Assembly (NCBI RefSeq): GCF_003555505.1
Contig: NZ_CP032152.1
Span: 682,001-746,000 of the forward strand
Direction: 5' to 3'
DNA from: Thermosynechococcus sichuanensis E542
Lineage (GTDB): Bacteria; Cyanobacteriota; Cyanobacteriia; Thermosynechococcales; Thermosynechococcaceae
Length of the DNA stretch: 64,000 bases
The notes under the pieces are model-generated. The model saw only the letters and a list, made by a program, of their open reading frames with translations, did no database searches and was not told the origin of the DNA. Numbering within the stretch: position 1 is the first letter of the stretch; the number at the start of each line of letters is the position of its first letter. Made by a program: the position numbers and the translations under genes. Positions 18,990 to 29,680 of this stretch are shown here, one piece after another.

Positions 18990-19880
18990 TTAAGACTTCA
19001 GTAGGCCAAGATCATCTAAAACAGGCTTCAATTGGCTCATCACAGCGTCACTCGCAGACGTGAGGGGCAGTCGGGGAGCACCCACCGCCCAACCTTGCAG
19101 GCTGAGGGCAGCTTTAATCGGAATCGGATTCGTCGTCACAAATAAAACCTTAAACAGTGGCAGTAGTTGACAATGAATAGCCGTGGCTTTGGCCGTCTCT
19201 CCTTGGACAAAGGCTTGGATCATCTCTTGAATGCGTAAGCCAACAAGGTGGCTGGCCACACTGACTACACCATAACCACCAACGGCCAGTAAGGGCAACG
19301 TCAGGGAATCATCGCCGGAGTAAATGCGAAACGTCGGCGGTAGGGCAGCCCGTAGGGTACTGGCTTGATCAAGGTTGCCGCTGGCCTCTTTGATGGCGAC
19401 AATGTTGGAGTATTCAGCAAGGCGGATCACCGTTTCTGGCAGCAGGTTTTGCCCTGTGCGGCCGGGGATGTTGTAGAGCATGAGGGGAAAGTCTGGCACT
19501 GCCTTGGCGATCGCCTGAAAATGGGCGTAGAGTCCTTCCTGGGGCGGTTTGTTGTAGTAGGGTACCACCAAAAGAGCACCATCGAGGCCGAGTTCTGCCG
19601 CCTTTGCCGTGGCATGAATCGCTTCACGGGTGGAGTTGGAACCCGTCCCAGCAATCACCTTAGCTTTGCCCGCCACCGCCTGCTGCACCGTTTGAAAAAG
19701 CTGAAATTCCTCTTCCCAAGTGAGGGTGGGGGATTCCCCTGTGGTGCCGCAAACCACAATACCATCGGAGCCATTGGCCACAAGGTGCTGCGCTAGGTCT
19801 GCCGCCACATCGTAGGCGATCGCGCCATCGGCTGTAAATGGCGTAATCATGGCGGTAATCACACGTCCAAAGTCAGTCAC
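18990..19880 (-). CDS. dapA: 4-hydroxy-tetrahydrodipicolinate synthase
   Basis: Condenses pyruvate and aspartate semialdehyde in lysine/diaminopimelate synthesis. Length is 296 residues. GTTGE is at 45-49, Tyr136 lies in [11 protein letters not shown], and the Schiff-base Lys164 is in [35 protein letters not shown] follows. It overlaps the upstream membrane-protein gene by 4 nt (start within ATGA), indicating translational coupling, and is followed by the RNase J gene. Confidence 0.96.
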   Translation of the reverse strand: MTDFGRVITAMITPFTADGAIAYDVAADLAQHLVANGSDGIVVCGTTGESPTLTWEEEFQLFQTVQQAVAGKAKVIAGTGSNSTREAIHATAKAAELGLDGALLVVPYYNKPPQEGLYAHFQAIAKAVPDFPLMLYNIPGRTGQNLLPETVIRLAEYSNIVAIKEASGNLDQASTLRAALPPTFRIYSGDDSLTLPLLAVGGYGVVSVASHLVGLRIQEMIQAFVQGETAKATAIHCQLLPLFKVLFVTTNPIPIKAALSLQGWAVGAPRLPLTSASDAVMSQLKPVLDDLGLLKS

Positions 19881-20323
19881 AGTCCACCCTCAGCCAAGTC
19901 CCGTTGCAGTTGCCGAATCGTGACCGCACGGCTGTACACACGCCGGCGATCGCCCAAGGTTTCCAGAATAATTGCTCCCCGTCGCCAGCTTTGGGGCGAG
20001 CGATAAATGGTCAAATTCTCGTTGGTCTCAGCAATTTGATAGCCATTGTCCTTCAGCCATGCCTCCAGTCGCGACAGTTGCGGTAGGGCGACGGCAAGGA
20101 CTTGCGTATGATTCCGATAGGCAGCGATCGCTCCCACAATGACCCCCACAGCTAATCCCCAACGGTAGGGCAGGGGAGACAATAGACTCCAGTGGCAAAT
20201 TTGGCTCAAACTCAAAGCGGTGATGGCGGTGACGCAGGCAAAGTAATAAATGAACACCACCTTCACATCTAAGCCTTCGATGGCGGGGGGGTCAGCGGTT
20301 GTGGGAGAGTTGGGCATAGGCAC
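19877..20323 (-). CDS. Conserved membrane protein, unknown function
   Basis: A 148-residue protein with two hydrophobic segments at about 24-45 and 54-70, followed by a soluble C-terminal domain with [23 protein letters not shown], then [18 protein letters not shown] and [24 protein letters not shown] recall no function; it looks cyanobacterial. It sits between proC, with the stop and start adjacent (20323/20324), and dapA (4-nt overlap), so it is likely part of a sepF-proC-X-dapA-rnj transcript. Confidence 0.75.
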   Translation of the reverse strand: MPMPNSPTTADPPAIEGLDVKVVFIYYFACVTAITALSLSQICHWSLLSPLPYRWGLAVGVIVGAIAAYRNHTQVLAVALPQLSRLEAWLKDNGYQIAETNENLTIYRSPQSWRRGAIILETLGDRRRVYSRAVTIRQLQRDLAEGGL

Positions 20324-21145
20324 TTAGTTGAGGGCTTGGGCACGCTCGTAGGCCGCTTTTACCGTTTGCATGAGGGTTCCACGCACACCAGCAGCTTCCA
20401 GTACTTCGAGACCCGCAATGGTTGTCCCCGCAGGACTGGTGACCGCATCCTTAAGTTGTGCTGGATGCAGCCCGCGCTCATTAAGTAATTGTACTGTGCC
20501 TGCTATTGTGCCATAAACGAGTTCCTGTGTCAGCGATCGCGATAAGCCCACCGCCACCCCAGCATCACAGAGCGCCTCCACAATCAGGGCAACAAAGGCA
20601 GGGCCAGAGCCAGACAGCGCCGTTACCGCATCCATTTGCCCTTCACTGACAGCCACCACCTGCCCCAGCACCCCTAACAAATTCTTAATCTTTCGGATCT
20701 CCAGTTCACTGGCGGCACTATCGCTGGCAAGGGCAATCACGCCGGCACCCACCTGTGCAGGTGTATTCGGCATCGCCCGAAAGATCAACCGCTGCGGAAA
20801 AAGTCGCCGCAGCCGCCCACTGTTGATCCCTGCCATGATGGAAAGGGCAACTCCAGTCCCCTGAGCCACTGGCGTATCTGCTAGTTCTGACTCAATATCA
20901 GCAAAAACCTGTGGCTTGACCGCCAGCAAAAGCGTTTCGGCTGTGGCCACCTCTAGGTTCGTTGTCACTCTCACCCCATAGGTATCGGCCAAATACTGCT
21001 GCCGCTGGGGCGATCGCGCCGATACCCACACCTGCTCTGGCAAGAGACCATCCGCCAGCAACCGCGAAAGCATTGCCTCCGCCATGCGGCCACAGCCAAT
21101 GATCCCAAGGGCAGGCACCCTAGGCACTACGCTGCTGTTGGGCAT
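20324..21145 (-). CDS. proC: Pyrroline-5-carboxylate reductase
   Basis: NAD(P)H-dependent last step of proline synthesis. The start at 21145 ([21 protein letters not shown]) is chosen; a longer frame to 21205 lies deep inside sepF. It gives 273 residues, normal for ProC. The Rossmann motif [11 protein letters not shown] is near the N terminus, then [23 protein letters not shown], and the C-terminal signature [10 protein letters not shown] with [14 protein letters not shown]. It overlaps sepF by 26 nt. The sepF-proC order is widely kept in cyanobacteria and Gram-positives. Confidence 0.95.
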   Translation of the reverse strand: MPNSSVVPRVPALGIIGCGRMAEAMLSRLLADGLLPEQVWVSARSPQRQQYLADTYGVRVTTNLEVATAETLLLAVKPQVFADIESELADTPVAQGTGVALSIMAGINSGRLRRLFPQRLIFRAMPNTPAQVGAGVIALASDSAASELEIRKIKNLLGVLGQVVAVSEGQMDAVTALSGSGPAFVALIVEALCDAGVAVGLSRSLTQELVYGTIAGTVQLLNERGLHPAQLKDAVTSPAGTTIAGLEVLEAAGVRGTLMQTVKAAYERAQALN

Positions 21146-21695
21146 CCATCCCCCAAGCCGGTGGTGGGGCAACGGGTGTCGGTGTGGCAGTTGGACGAAC
21201 CCCACCCACTTGAGTACTCACTTGGACACAGCTTGGCGTAAATAGGAAAATACTCTCGCCAATACGCTCTTGGTGACCGTCAATAGTGTAGGTTGCACCG
21301 GCAACAAAGTCCACTGAGCGTTGAGCTTGCTCTGGCTCCATCAATGTCAGATTCAGCACTACCGACTTCCGCTCCTTGAGGGCTTTGATCACCTCCGGCA
21401 TTTCACTAAAACTGCGCGGCTGCATCACCAAGACTTCTGCCACTGCCCCCCACCAACGACCCGCATTGGGCATACCAATCACATTAGAAGAAGCTGATCC
21501 TGTCGGCACTGAACCAGTGGTCACTGAGGGGGATGGACTGGTGTCAAAGTCGTGACTCAAGGTTGGCCGTGATGTGGGCAACGGTTCCACGTCAGAGTCC
21601 ATGGCTGCCGTTCGTGGCGTTCCTTGAGGGTATTCCTCATCATAGATGTCAGTCTCTGGGGTTAGGCCCATGAGGTCACGGAGTTTGCCCAACAT
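21120..21695 (-). CDS. sepF: Cell division protein SepF
   Basis: FtsZ-anchoring division factor of 191 residues. The N-terminal amphipathic membrane-binding stretch [11 protein letters not shown] is followed by an acidic/Pro-Ser-rich linker (residues 15-75). The conserved SepF core then follows: [46 protein letters not shown] and [18 protein letters not shown] Pro-rich tail leads into the proC overlap. The 284-bp spacer to the next gene upstream holds no other supported gene; a TTGACA hexamer occurs on the minus strand near 21955-21960, but I could not pair it with a good -10. Confidence 0.93.
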   Translation of the reverse strand: MLGKLRDLMGLTPETDIYDEEYPQGTPRTAAMDSDVEPLPTSRPTLSHDFDTSPSPSVTTGSVPTGSASSNVIGMPNAGRWWGAVAEVLVMQPRSFSEMPEVIKALKERKSVVLNLTLMEPEQAQRSVDFVAGATYTIDGHQERIGESIFLFTPSCVQVSTQVGGVRPTATPTPVAPPPAWGMDAQQQRSA

Positions 21696-21979
21696 AACGA
21701 CTCACTATTGCTCCCAATAAATGTAGGTAGTTCTAAAATGACCTAAAGCGCCATGGCTAGGTCACCACAGCCGGTCAGGACGGTAAAAGCCAGATGATAT
21801 GTTTCATGTTTTAACAATCTTAGTTTCGTGGCTAAAAGGGAACCTATGCACAAATACCCACGAGAGTTGCGTTAAAACAGGAAGATTCAACTGGCCATTT
21901 TACACGAAACCTAGAGAATAAAGATGAATTTGGCCTTAAGTGTCTCGCTTTTGCACGGGTTTGTCAAGCACAAGAATCT

Positions 21980-24163
21980 CTAGGTTGTGCTCGCTAGCGG
22001 AATACGAAACCAAAAGGTTGCTCCCTGAACTTGACTCTCTTCAGCTCCGATCTCACCTCCATGAGCGGTAATAATTTGCCGACAGAGGTATAGACCCAAA
22101 CCGATACCAGTGCGATGGTGGCTTTCACTGCCACGGTAGTAGAGATCAAACAGGCGCGATCGCTGGTCAGGGCAGATGCCCACGCCATTATCTTGGACGG
22201 TGCAGTAAATGCTATCTGCCTGAGCCTCAGCCGTCAGCGTGATGGTTATGCCGGGAGGATTGTGTTTTAGGGCATTGGTAATCAAATTTTCATAGACGCG
22301 CCGCAGTTGGATAGGATCAACGGGCACAAGGGGCAATGTGGGGGGGATATTCAGTTTCACGGTGGCCTTGTTTTTCTCAAGCAACGGTTGCAAATCGGCC
22401 AAGATCTCCTTCACCAGCGTGGCTAAGGAGGTGGGAGCGATCGCCAGAGAGAAGGTAGGTGGCTGTTCACCATCGATATGTAGAAGCGTTTCAATCAGAT
22501 GGAGTTGCCGCTGCTGGCTGTGCTGAATACAGGTTAAGGTGCTGCGGGGTACAGCAATCGTGTCGCTGGTGTCGCTCTGCAAGAGATGGTTAATGACCAT
22601 GAGGGTACCCAAGACAGGGGTGCGCAGGTCATGGGACACGGCGTGTAAAAACACATCCTTGAGGTGGTTGAGTTCCTCTAGTTCACGCATTTTTTGCTGC
22701 AACTGCTCAGTGCGCTCGGCCACTTGCTGTTCCAAATTGGCATTCAAGGCCGCGAGTTGTTGATAGAGTGCTGCCTGCTGGAGGGCGATCGCCACCTGAA
22801 TGGCCAACTGCTCTAAAAAAGCTCGCTCGTGGGGCTGCCACTCTCGCTGCCGGTCACATTGGTGGACGCCCAGTAGGAAGCACGCGCCTTGGGGCTGATG
22901 GTGGATGGGAATTAATAGGCAGGATTGAATGTGGTGCGCTTCATACACCTGTCGCAGATGGGGATCAAGAATTTCCGTTTGCCCACAGGAGAGGGTTGTC
23001 GGTGTCGTCAGCAACCGCGAACGATAATGGGCATTTTGCAGAAGTGCCTCCAGATTCGTGTGCCACTCGGGCGCCATGGCCGCAGCGACAATTTGAATCT
23101 CAGCCGTCCTCGGTTCATAGGCAACAATAAACACGCGATCGCTGAGGAGATAGCGCCGTACTTCCACCACCGTGGTATTAAGAATCTCTGGCAGTTCGAG
23201 TGTTTGACGAATGCGCAGGGCAATTTCCGCCAGCAGTTGTTGTCGTTGGGCAGCCAATCGCACATTCTGTTCAGCAGTCTTGCGTTGGGTAATATCGCGT
23301 ATCCCCACCACCCGTGCCCAGCGCCCCTGATAGAGAATGGATTTTCCCTGAACCTCAACAATCAGTGCGTCACCACTCTTGGTGCGAGCAAGGGCTTCAA
23401 AGGGGGCATCAATGGGCTGCTGAATTCGCTCTAAAATTAGCGATCGCGACTCTGGATGTGTTAGCAACAACACTGACTGACCCACCAGTTCTGTAGCGGT
23501 GTAACCAAAGAGGCGTTCGGTTGCCGCATTGACATCGAGAATTTGCCCCTGCTCATGGATAATGACTGCCTCGGAGGTGGCTTGAAAGAAAGTGGCCAAG
23601 CGGGCTTCACTTTCCTCCAGTGCTCTCAGGGCACGGTGGCGATCGCGACTTTCCACCACCAAGGACACCAGATCCGCTAGGGAAGCTGCAAACTGCTCCT
23701 CAGCAACGGTCCACTGGCGAGGAGGGCCGATGTGCTCGTAGCACAGAATGCCAATCATCACCCCCTCAACCCAAATCGGCACATCCAGCAGTGAGGTAAC
23801 GCCAAGGGGTTCCAAGTAACTGTGGCGAAACTCTTGGGTGCGTGGATCAGACCAAGCGTCATGGGCAGTAATCGTGCGCTCCTCTTTTAGAGCCGCGAAG
23901 TAGCAAGGATAGTCACTGGCCGTCAATTTCATCCCTGCTGTCAACCCCTGCGGCGATTGTTGAAACAAGTGCGCACATTCAATGTGCTGGCGATCGCCCG
24001 AATAAAACCAAAGACTCACCCGTGCCACATTGAGACTGCGGGCACTCGTGCAGAGAATGTCCTGCAAAATCTCCGCAAAGTTTGCTCCGTGGAACGGCTG
24101 CCGCCGTGCCAGTTCTACCAAAATGCGATTGAGACTTTGCAGTTGTTCAATCACAGGGGTCAT
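21980..24163 (-). CDS. GAF-PAS-GAF sensor histidine kinase
   Basis: Soluble multi-sensor kinase of 727 residues. Domain order: GAF1 at about 20-172 ([28 protein letters not shown]); PAS at about 185-300 ([31 protein letters not shown]); GAF2 at about 305-468 ([29 protein letters not shown]); a coiled coil at 468-503 ([15 protein letters not shown]); HisKA with His511 in [13 protein letters not shown]; and an HATPase with [15 protein letters not shown] and [12 protein letters not shown]2 resembles cyanobacteriochrome GAF domains in its C-terminal part but lacks the usual CH/CY chromophore cysteine pair. The gene overlaps the upstream msrB stop by 4 nt. No response regulator is adjacent. Confidence 0.9.
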   Translation of the reverse strand: MTPVIEQLQSLNRILVELARRQPFHGANFAEILQDILCTSARSLNVARVSLWFYSGDRQHIECAHLFQQSPQGLTAGMKLTASDYPCYFAALKEERTITAHDAWSDPRTQEFRHSYLEPLGVTSLLDVPIWVEGVMIGILCYEHIGPPRQWTVAEEQFAASLADLVSLVVESRDRHRALRALEESEARLATFFQATSEAVIIHEQGQILDVNAATERLFGYTATELVGQSVLLLTHPESRSLILERIQQPIDAPFEALARTKSGDALIVEVQGKSILYQGRWARVVGIRDITQRKTAEQNVRLAAQRQQLLAEIALRIRQTLELPEILNTTVVEVRRYLLSDRVFIVAYEPRTAEIQIVAAAMAPEWHTNLEALLQNAHYRSRLLTTPTTLSCGQTEILDPHLRQVYEAHHIQSCLLIPIHHQPQGACFLLGVHQCDRQREWQPHERAFLEQLAIQVAIALQQAALYQQLAALNANLEQQVAERTEQLQQKMRELEELNHLKDVFLHAVSHDLRTPVLGTLMVINHLLQSDTSDTIAVPRSTLTCIQHSQQRQLHLIETLLHIDGEQPPTFSLAIAPTSLATLVKEILADLQPLLEKNKATVKLNIPPTLPLVPVDPIQLRRVYENLITNALKHNPPGITITLTAEAQADSIYCTVQDNGVGICPDQRSRLFDLYYRGSESHHRTGIGLGLYLCRQIITAHGGEIGAEESQVQGATFWFRIPLASTT

Positions 24164-24567
24164 GAAGAGGCGGCAGATTCAGGGATAAATTCCAGTGCCG
24201 CTGAGTTAATGCAGTAGCGCAGTCCCGTGGGTGGCGGGCCATCCTCAAAGACGTGGCCTAGGTGGGCATCACAGACATCACAGAGAACCTCCGTACGCAC
24301 CATGCCATGGGAAAGATCCCGCTCCATACGGATATTTTTGGGGTCAAGGGGTTGCCAAAAACTCGGCCAGCCACTGCCAGAGTCATACTTTGTCTGAGAG
24401 TGAAAAAGCGGTGTGCCACAGCAGACACAGCGATAGAGTCCGGGCTTTTTGTTATTCCAGTAGCAGCCTGTGAAGGCGCGCTCCGTTCCCTTTTTGCGGG
24501 TGACATAGTACTGCTCAGGGGTAAGTTGAGCTTGCCATTCCGCATCTGTTTTAATAACCTTCCCCAT
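24160..24567 (-). CDS. msrB: Peptide-methionine (R)-S-oxide reductase
   Basis: Repairs methionine-R-sulfoxide in proteins using thioredoxin. Length is 135 residues. The zinc-binding pairs CVCC (with the last Cys before GTPLF) and CDVC, then [23 protein letters not shown] with the catalytic cysteine, are all present; GSGWPSFW lies between. It overlaps the start of the sensor kinase by 4 nt (ATGA), so the kinase is probably translated by coupling. The divergent neighbour is menF. Confidence 0.96.
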   Translation of the reverse strand: MGKVIKTDAEWQAQLTPEQYYVTRKKGTERAFTGCYWNNKKPGLYRCVCCGTPLFHSQTKYDSGSGWPSFWQPLDPKNIRMERDLSHGMVRTEVLCDVCDAHLGHVFEDGPPPTGLRYCINSAALEFIPESAASS

Positions 24568-24695
24568 GCTTGCCTCACAAATAGACAGTGATTCTACTCC
24601 TCAGCATAATCAGGCAGACAGGGAAGTTCCAGTCTTTTTGCCAAAGGTTCCCTGCCAAGGGGAAAATGTAAGGGCAATCTTGACCTTGTTTGGTT

Positions 24696-26069
24696 ATGCC
24701 CGTTTCGCTGCCCCTCACCTTTGATTTGTCCTCTGAATCCGAGTTTTATACTCAGGTCAGCACTGGCATTCAGGCAGCACAGCAAGCCAATTGTCAGTTC
24801 CTCAGTTTAGGCATCCCTTTGCCAACGGTTGATCCCCTGATGCTGTTGGCTGGGCTGATGCAGGTTAGTGGCGAAAGTGAGCATTTTTACCTTGAGCAAG
24901 CGGGGGAGATCGTTGCCGCCTGTGGCGCCGTGGCAACCAGTAGTGTTCAGGGAAGCCAACGGTTTAGCGACCTCCAGCATTTTAGTGAAAGGATTCTCAA
25001 TCGGGTGTGGGCGATCGCGCCGGCGGAACCCCGCATTTTTTGTCAATTCAGTTTTTGGGATGATGCCGCCAACCGTGCCTTTTTACCCCGCTGGCAGGTG
25101 ATTCAGCGTCGCGATCAGGTTTGCCTTACCCTCAGTTGTGCCTTAGAAACCAGTACACCCCATCGCCTCTGGCAAGACTGGCAACTCCTACAGCGGGCAC
25201 TGGCACACCTTGTTGCTGATCCGCCCCCCTGTTCACCGCCACGGGCGATCGCCCTACCGCCGCTAACTGAGCAATATGGGCAATTTATTACCAGTGTCAA
25301 GCGTGCCCTCCAGCTCCTCGAGGAGGGAGACCTCGAAAAATTGGTTTTGGCTGCCGCCCTCACCCTAGAGCAGCCCCAAGGGTTTAACTGGCTGGGAACG
25401 TTGCAAAACCTGCGTCAGCAGTACGCCAATTGCTACATTTTCAGTGTCGGTCAAAAGCGGCAACAGGTCTTTTTGGGGGCGAGTCCCGAACGCTTGGTCA
25501 AAATTGGCGATGGCGTTCTCTGTGCCGATGCCTTGGCGGGTTCCCGTCCTCGGGGGCAAACCCAACAGGAGGATCAACGCCTGCGCAATGGCCTTTACCA
25601 CAGCCCCAAGGAACGCTACGAGCATCAGGTGATTGTTGAATTTCTTTGCCAAACCCTCCAACAGTTGGGCATGAGCTGTGAGGTGCCGACCAAACCACGC
25701 ATCCTTGAACTCAGCCATATCCAACATCTGCAAACGCTGATTCAGGCACCGCTGCCTCAACCCATTCATATTCTCAAAGTGGTGGCGGCCCTACATCCTA
25801 CGCCAGCAGTGGCGGGCTATCCTGCTTCACGGGCACAAGACTGGCTTCGGCAACTGGAACTCTTTGATCGCAATGGCTATGCGGCTCCCCTTGGTTGGGT
25901 GACCCCGACGGGCGAAGGGGAATTCATTGTCGGCATTCGCTCTGCCCACCTGCAGGGCACCCATGCCCATCTTTTTGCTGGGGCGGGTATTGTCAAAGGT
26001 TCTCAGCCGGAACGGGAATGGCAGGAAATCCTGTGGAAATTTCAGACAATGATTTCAGCTTTGGCCTAG
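24696..26069 (+). CDS. menF: Isochorismate synthase
   Basis: Chorismate-to-isochorismate entry step of phylloquinone synthesis. The ATG at 24696 gives 457 residues; an upstream TTG at 24690 is less likely. The chorismate-binding domain has LEKLVLAAAL, GASPERLVKIGDG, DALAGSRPRGQT, KERYEHQVIVEFL, LHPTPAVAGYPA and FAGAGIVKGSQPEREWQE. The N-terminal 200 residues are the variable half. The same domain occurs in anthranilate and salicylate synthases, but the cyanobacterial setting and the presence of menE favour MenF. It ends in a 4-nt convergent overlap with a small membrane-protein gene. Confidence 0.92.
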   Translation: MPVSLPLTFDLSSESEFYTQVSTGIQAAQQANCQFLSLGIPLPTVDPLMLLAGLMQVSGESEHFYLEQAGEIVAACGAVATSSVQGSQRFSDLQHFSERILNRVWAIAPAEPRIFCQFSFWDDAANRAFLPRWQVIQRRDQVCLTLSCALETSTPHRLWQDWQLLQRALAHLVADPPPCSPPRAIALPPLTEQYGQFITSVKRALQLLEEGDLEKLVLAAALTLEQPQGFNWLGTLQNLRQQYANCYIFSVGQKRQQVFLGASPERLVKIGDGVLCADALAGSRPRGQTQQEDQRLRNGLYHSPKERYEHQVIVEFLCQTLQQLGMSCEVPTKPRILELSHIQHLQTLIQAPLPQPIHILKVVAALHPTPAVAGYPASRAQDWLRQLELFDRNGYAAPLGWVTPTGEGEFIVGIRSAHLQGTHAHLFAGAGIVKGSQPEREWQEILWKFQTMISALA

Positions 26070-26350
26070 CGCAGGGGGGGCTGCTTTTTGCTCATGGTCA
26101 ACATCGGCAAGGGCTGGGAGGATTGGGGCGGCAGCGCATACTGGGGAACCTTCTCAGGGAGAGGACGTTCGGGCGATCGCTGGAGCAGGCGATAGAGCAG
26201 CGCGCTTCCCATGAGACCCAAACCCAAGAGCAGCAGACCGTTGTAGCCCCCCAAACCGCCAATGGTCGAATCAACCCCCCCCATCAGCAGAAGGAAGGCG
26301 GAGATGGGTTCTTTACGGTAGGCTTTGCGCAGAAAACGGGGATAAATCAT
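26066..26350 (-). CDS. Small conserved cyanobacterial membrane protein
   Basis: From ATG 26350 the protein is 94 residues: MIYPRFLRKAYRKEPISAF, then a hydrophobic/glycine-rich hairpin (LLLMGGVDSTIGGLGGYNG, LLLLGLGLMGSALLYRLL, about residues 19-59), then a Pro/Gln-rich tail. An ATG at 26374 would add 8 residues. The PRFLRKAY start and GGVDxxIGG motif recall a family I have seen only in cyanobacteria; function unknown. It is convergent with menF (4-nt overlap). Confidence 0.7.
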   Translation of the reverse strand: MIYPRFLRKAYRKEPISAFLLLMGGVDSTIGGLGGYNGLLLLGLGLMGSALLYRLLQRSPERPLPEKVPQYALPPQSSQPLPMLTMSKKQPPLR

Positions 26351-26510
26351 AGGCGATCGCTGGCTACTCACCATCAGAATACGGGAATACTGACAACTTG
26401 GCGTTAATTAGGTTACATTTTAGCGACCGTACGCCAAACATTGATCTCTCAATAACAGCTCCATCAGGTGATTTACTTCTATCCTGACAGATCCAAGCGG
26501 CAATTGGCAT

Positions 26511-26540
26511 TAAGGGCAAAAGGGGGCGATCGCCCCCCAA
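26511..26540 (-). terminator. Probable terminator of petH built on an extended HIP1 palindrome
   Basis: GGGGGCGATCGCCCCC (26522-26537) is a perfect 16-bp palindrome containing HIP1. On the minus strand it is followed by TTTT, 12 bp after the petH stop. The tight GATC loop makes it less certain than a classic terminator. Confidence 0.55.
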
Positions 26541-26549
26541 ATGATCTCC

Positions 26550-27722
<1,173 letters not shown>

Positions 27723-27831
27723 CTACACGATCTCCAAAAATTAACTCAGCTTTACATTCTGCAACACAACGTCCCAACCGCGATCAATTATCACGTTTTG
27801 GCTACGGGATTGCCGTGCTTTGGCCACCCAC

Positions 27832-27837
27832 ATTATA
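27832..27837 (-). promoter_or_regulatory. Candidate -10 box for petH
   Basis: TATAAT on the minus strand, 113 bp before the petH ATG; the gap back to the diguanylate cyclase gene is only 147 bp. No good -35 and no GTA-N8-TAC (NtcA) site were found at the right distance. Confidence 0.4.
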
Positions 27838-27866
27838 TCTAGCAGGGGTAGCTACAGGGGCTGTCC

Positions 27867-28889
27867 CTAGGAGCAGGACTGAATTTGTTGGCTGGAAGAG
27901 ACAGGCTCAGGTACCCTAGGATGGGTTTGCAGCACATAGCGATCGCGCCCTGAGCGTTTGGCCTCATACAAAGCAGCATCGGCAGTGGCTACTAGCTCCG
28001 CCATTGGACAGTCCCTAGGCGTTGCGGTCACGATGCAAATGCCGGCACTGACGGTGAGGTAGGGTTGCACTGGTGAACTGGCATGGGGAATGCCTAGGCT
28101 GCGGATGTAGTTAAAAATCCGCTCTAAAACGCAAATAGCAACGTCATGGTGGGTGTGGCGCAACAGGAGAATAAACTCTTCACCGCCATAGCGAGCCACG
28201 AGATCAGCTTCCCGCACTTGGGACTTAATGGCATGGGCAACCCGTTGCAGGGCGCGATCGCCCGCCAGATGGCCATAGGTATCGTTATAGCGCTTGAAGT
28301 GATCAATATCCAGCAGGACAATGGCAAAAGGGGTATAGGTGGTGGCCGATTCCCGCCAAGCCGACCGCAGACAGGTCTCAAAGGCACGCCGATTTGCCAA
28401 TTTGGTCAGGCTATCTTGCTGTGAGACCCCCTGTAGGTGGCGATTTTCTGCCTCTAGTTGTTTTTGCCGCTGCTGTAGCTCCACAATTAAAGCGGTTTGC
28501 CGTGCCATCTGCTGTTGCAACTGCTGAAACTGTTGCCGTTGGAGGATAAACTGCCGTAGAAACCGAGGTTGGCGAAAGAGGCGCAAAAGAATCAAAGGGG
28601 GCTGGCAATGGTGAATCCCCACAGCTTCCACTTCAATTTTTTGGCCTTGATGGCCTCGGAGCGTGCCGGGCACCATTTGCGTGGCCTGTTGCCAGAGGGG
28701 CAACCATTTATTGAGTTTCTCGGGGGGGGTGGCGACTAATTCACTGAGGTTGCGATTGAGCACACTGCTGCCAAAAAATTCGCGGCCACTGGAGTTAATG
28801 GCCACAATGGTGCCTTGGGCATTCATGACCAGTGTTGGCTCTGGCAACAGATCAATCCATGCCCCAATATCAAGTGTTACGTCGCTCAT
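27867..28889 (-). CDS. PAS-GGDEF diguanylate cyclase
   Basis: Predicted to make cyclic di-GMP. At 340 residues it has a PAS-like N terminus (about 8-110: DLLPEPTLVMNAQGTIVAINSSGREFFG), a Gln-rich coiled coil (about 112-155), then GGDEF (about 158-320) with DSLTKLANRRAFE, LDIDHFKRYNDTYGH and the intact active motif GGEEF. READ lies five residues before GGEEF, matching the inhibitory I-site RxxD, so product feedback is expected. No TM segment is present. It follows the MetOD1-like gene by 33 bp on the same strand, so the two likely form one signalling unit. Confidence 0.93.
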   Translation of the reverse strand: MSDVTLDIGAWIDLLPEPTLVMNAQGTIVAINSSGREFFGSSVLNRNLSELVATPPEKLNKWLPLWQQATQMVPGTLRGHQGQKIEVEAVGIHHCQPPLILLRLFRQPRFLRQFILQRQQFQQLQQQMARQTALIVELQQRQKQLEAENRHLQGVSQQDSLTKLANRRAFETCLRSAWRESATTYTPFAIVLLDIDHFKRYNDTYGHLAGDRALQRVAHAIKSQVREADLVARYGGEEFILLLRHTHHDVAICVLERIFNYIRSLGIPHASSPVQPYLTVSAGICIVTATPRDCPMAELVATADAALYEAKRSGRDRYVLQTHPRVPEPVSSSQQIQSCS

Positions 28890-28922
28890 TTTGACCCTGC
28901 TGCAATGAAGGACTTGACTGGC

Positions 28923-29480
28923 TTAGACTGGCTCAATGCGATAGTATTCTCGCCCCTTGGCCGCTTGAGCCGCAGCCGTGGGTTGGGTATAGACCACCAC
29001 GCGGCATCCTTGATCCCCGTTGGCGATCGCCTGTTCAATACAGACTTTGGCATAGCCTAAATGGTGCGCCACAATCACGCCAAACACATTCGAGGTCATC
29101 ATGCACAACGAGGGATGACCCACCACGCTACTGCCAAGGGGGCACCGCTGATTTCCTAAAATAATCCGTTCCTCATCCTGCTCAATCAGGAAAAATCCCC
29201 CTTCAATGCGATTTTTGAGATCCACAAGAATGTGGGCAACCGTCTTGGCATCTAGGGGGCGATCGCCGAGGGCTTGGGTGTAAAGCTCATTGATTTGATT
29301 ACCCATTTGCTGCCCGACAAGGGCGATAAACCCCGCGGCATCATCGAGACCCACCACATCTTCAAGGGTTTCTGCCACTAATCCCAGCAAATTTTGCAAA
29401 AAGCTAGCAGACTGTAGGCCAATGGGCAGCTCTTCCACGTTTGGGCGAGCCTCAACTGGGAACATTTCCGTTGCTGTCAT
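28923..29480 (-). CDS. MetOD1-like (methanogen output domain 1) signalling protein
   Basis: A 185-residue soluble protein. The start at 29480 (MTATEMFPVEARPNVEELPIG) is preferred; the longer frame to 29651 has low-quality sequence and covers the promoter region. The body reads LGLVAETLEDVVGLDDAAGFIALVGQQMG, a helical dimer-like segment, then ERIILGNQRCPLG, CMMTSNVFGVIVAHHLGYAKVCIEQ and GCRVVVYTQP. These fit my memory of the methanogen output domain (MetOD1) found at the end of signalling proteins. The cysteines in RCPLG, LCMMTS and KVCIEQ could bind a ligand or metal. It is immediately upstream of the diguanylate cyclase gene. Confidence 0.7.
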   Translation of the reverse strand: MTATEMFPVEARPNVEELPIGLQSASFLQNLLGLVAETLEDVVGLDDAAGFIALVGQQMGNQINELYTQALGDRPLDAKTVAHILVDLKNRIEGGFFLIEQDEERIILGNQRCPLGSSVVGHPSLCMMTSNVFGVIVAHHLGYAKVCIEQAIANGDQGCRVVVYTQPTAAAQAAKGREYYRIEPV

Positions 29481-29635
29481 GGGGGTTGTCCTAGGGGAAC
29501 AGGGTCTGAGCGACTTGAGCACTTGATGTTGCCATGAAGCCTTTTTGAGGTGTTGCTGACCGTGCTCAGGTGTTACTGCAAGGGCGTAACTATATGAATC
29601 TATGGTAGATAAGCAACGGGGAGTGAGCAGAATCC

Positions 29636-29666
29636 GTGAAGAATTCTTCACATCTCATTGATGAGA
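29636..29666. repeat. Two adjacent palindromes upstream of the MetOD1-like gene
   Basis: GTGAAGAATTCTTCAC (29636-29651) is a perfect 16-bp palindrome, and TCTCAT-TG-ATGAGA (29653-29666) is a second one 1 bp further on. They lie between the PAM68 gene stop and the MetOD1-like gene start. No T-run follows, so an operator is as likely as a terminator. Confidence 0.6.
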
Positions 29667-29680
29667 GAAGACGATCGCGC

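Noticed and set aside
21696-21979. Small peptides in the sepF upstream spacer
   Set aside because: All frames give only short peptides of at most about 20 residues without ribosome binding sites or known small photosynthetic subunits.
27830-27866. NtcA site (GTA-N8-TAC) in front of petH
   Set aside because: Only GTAGCTAC with no correctly spaced second half was found.
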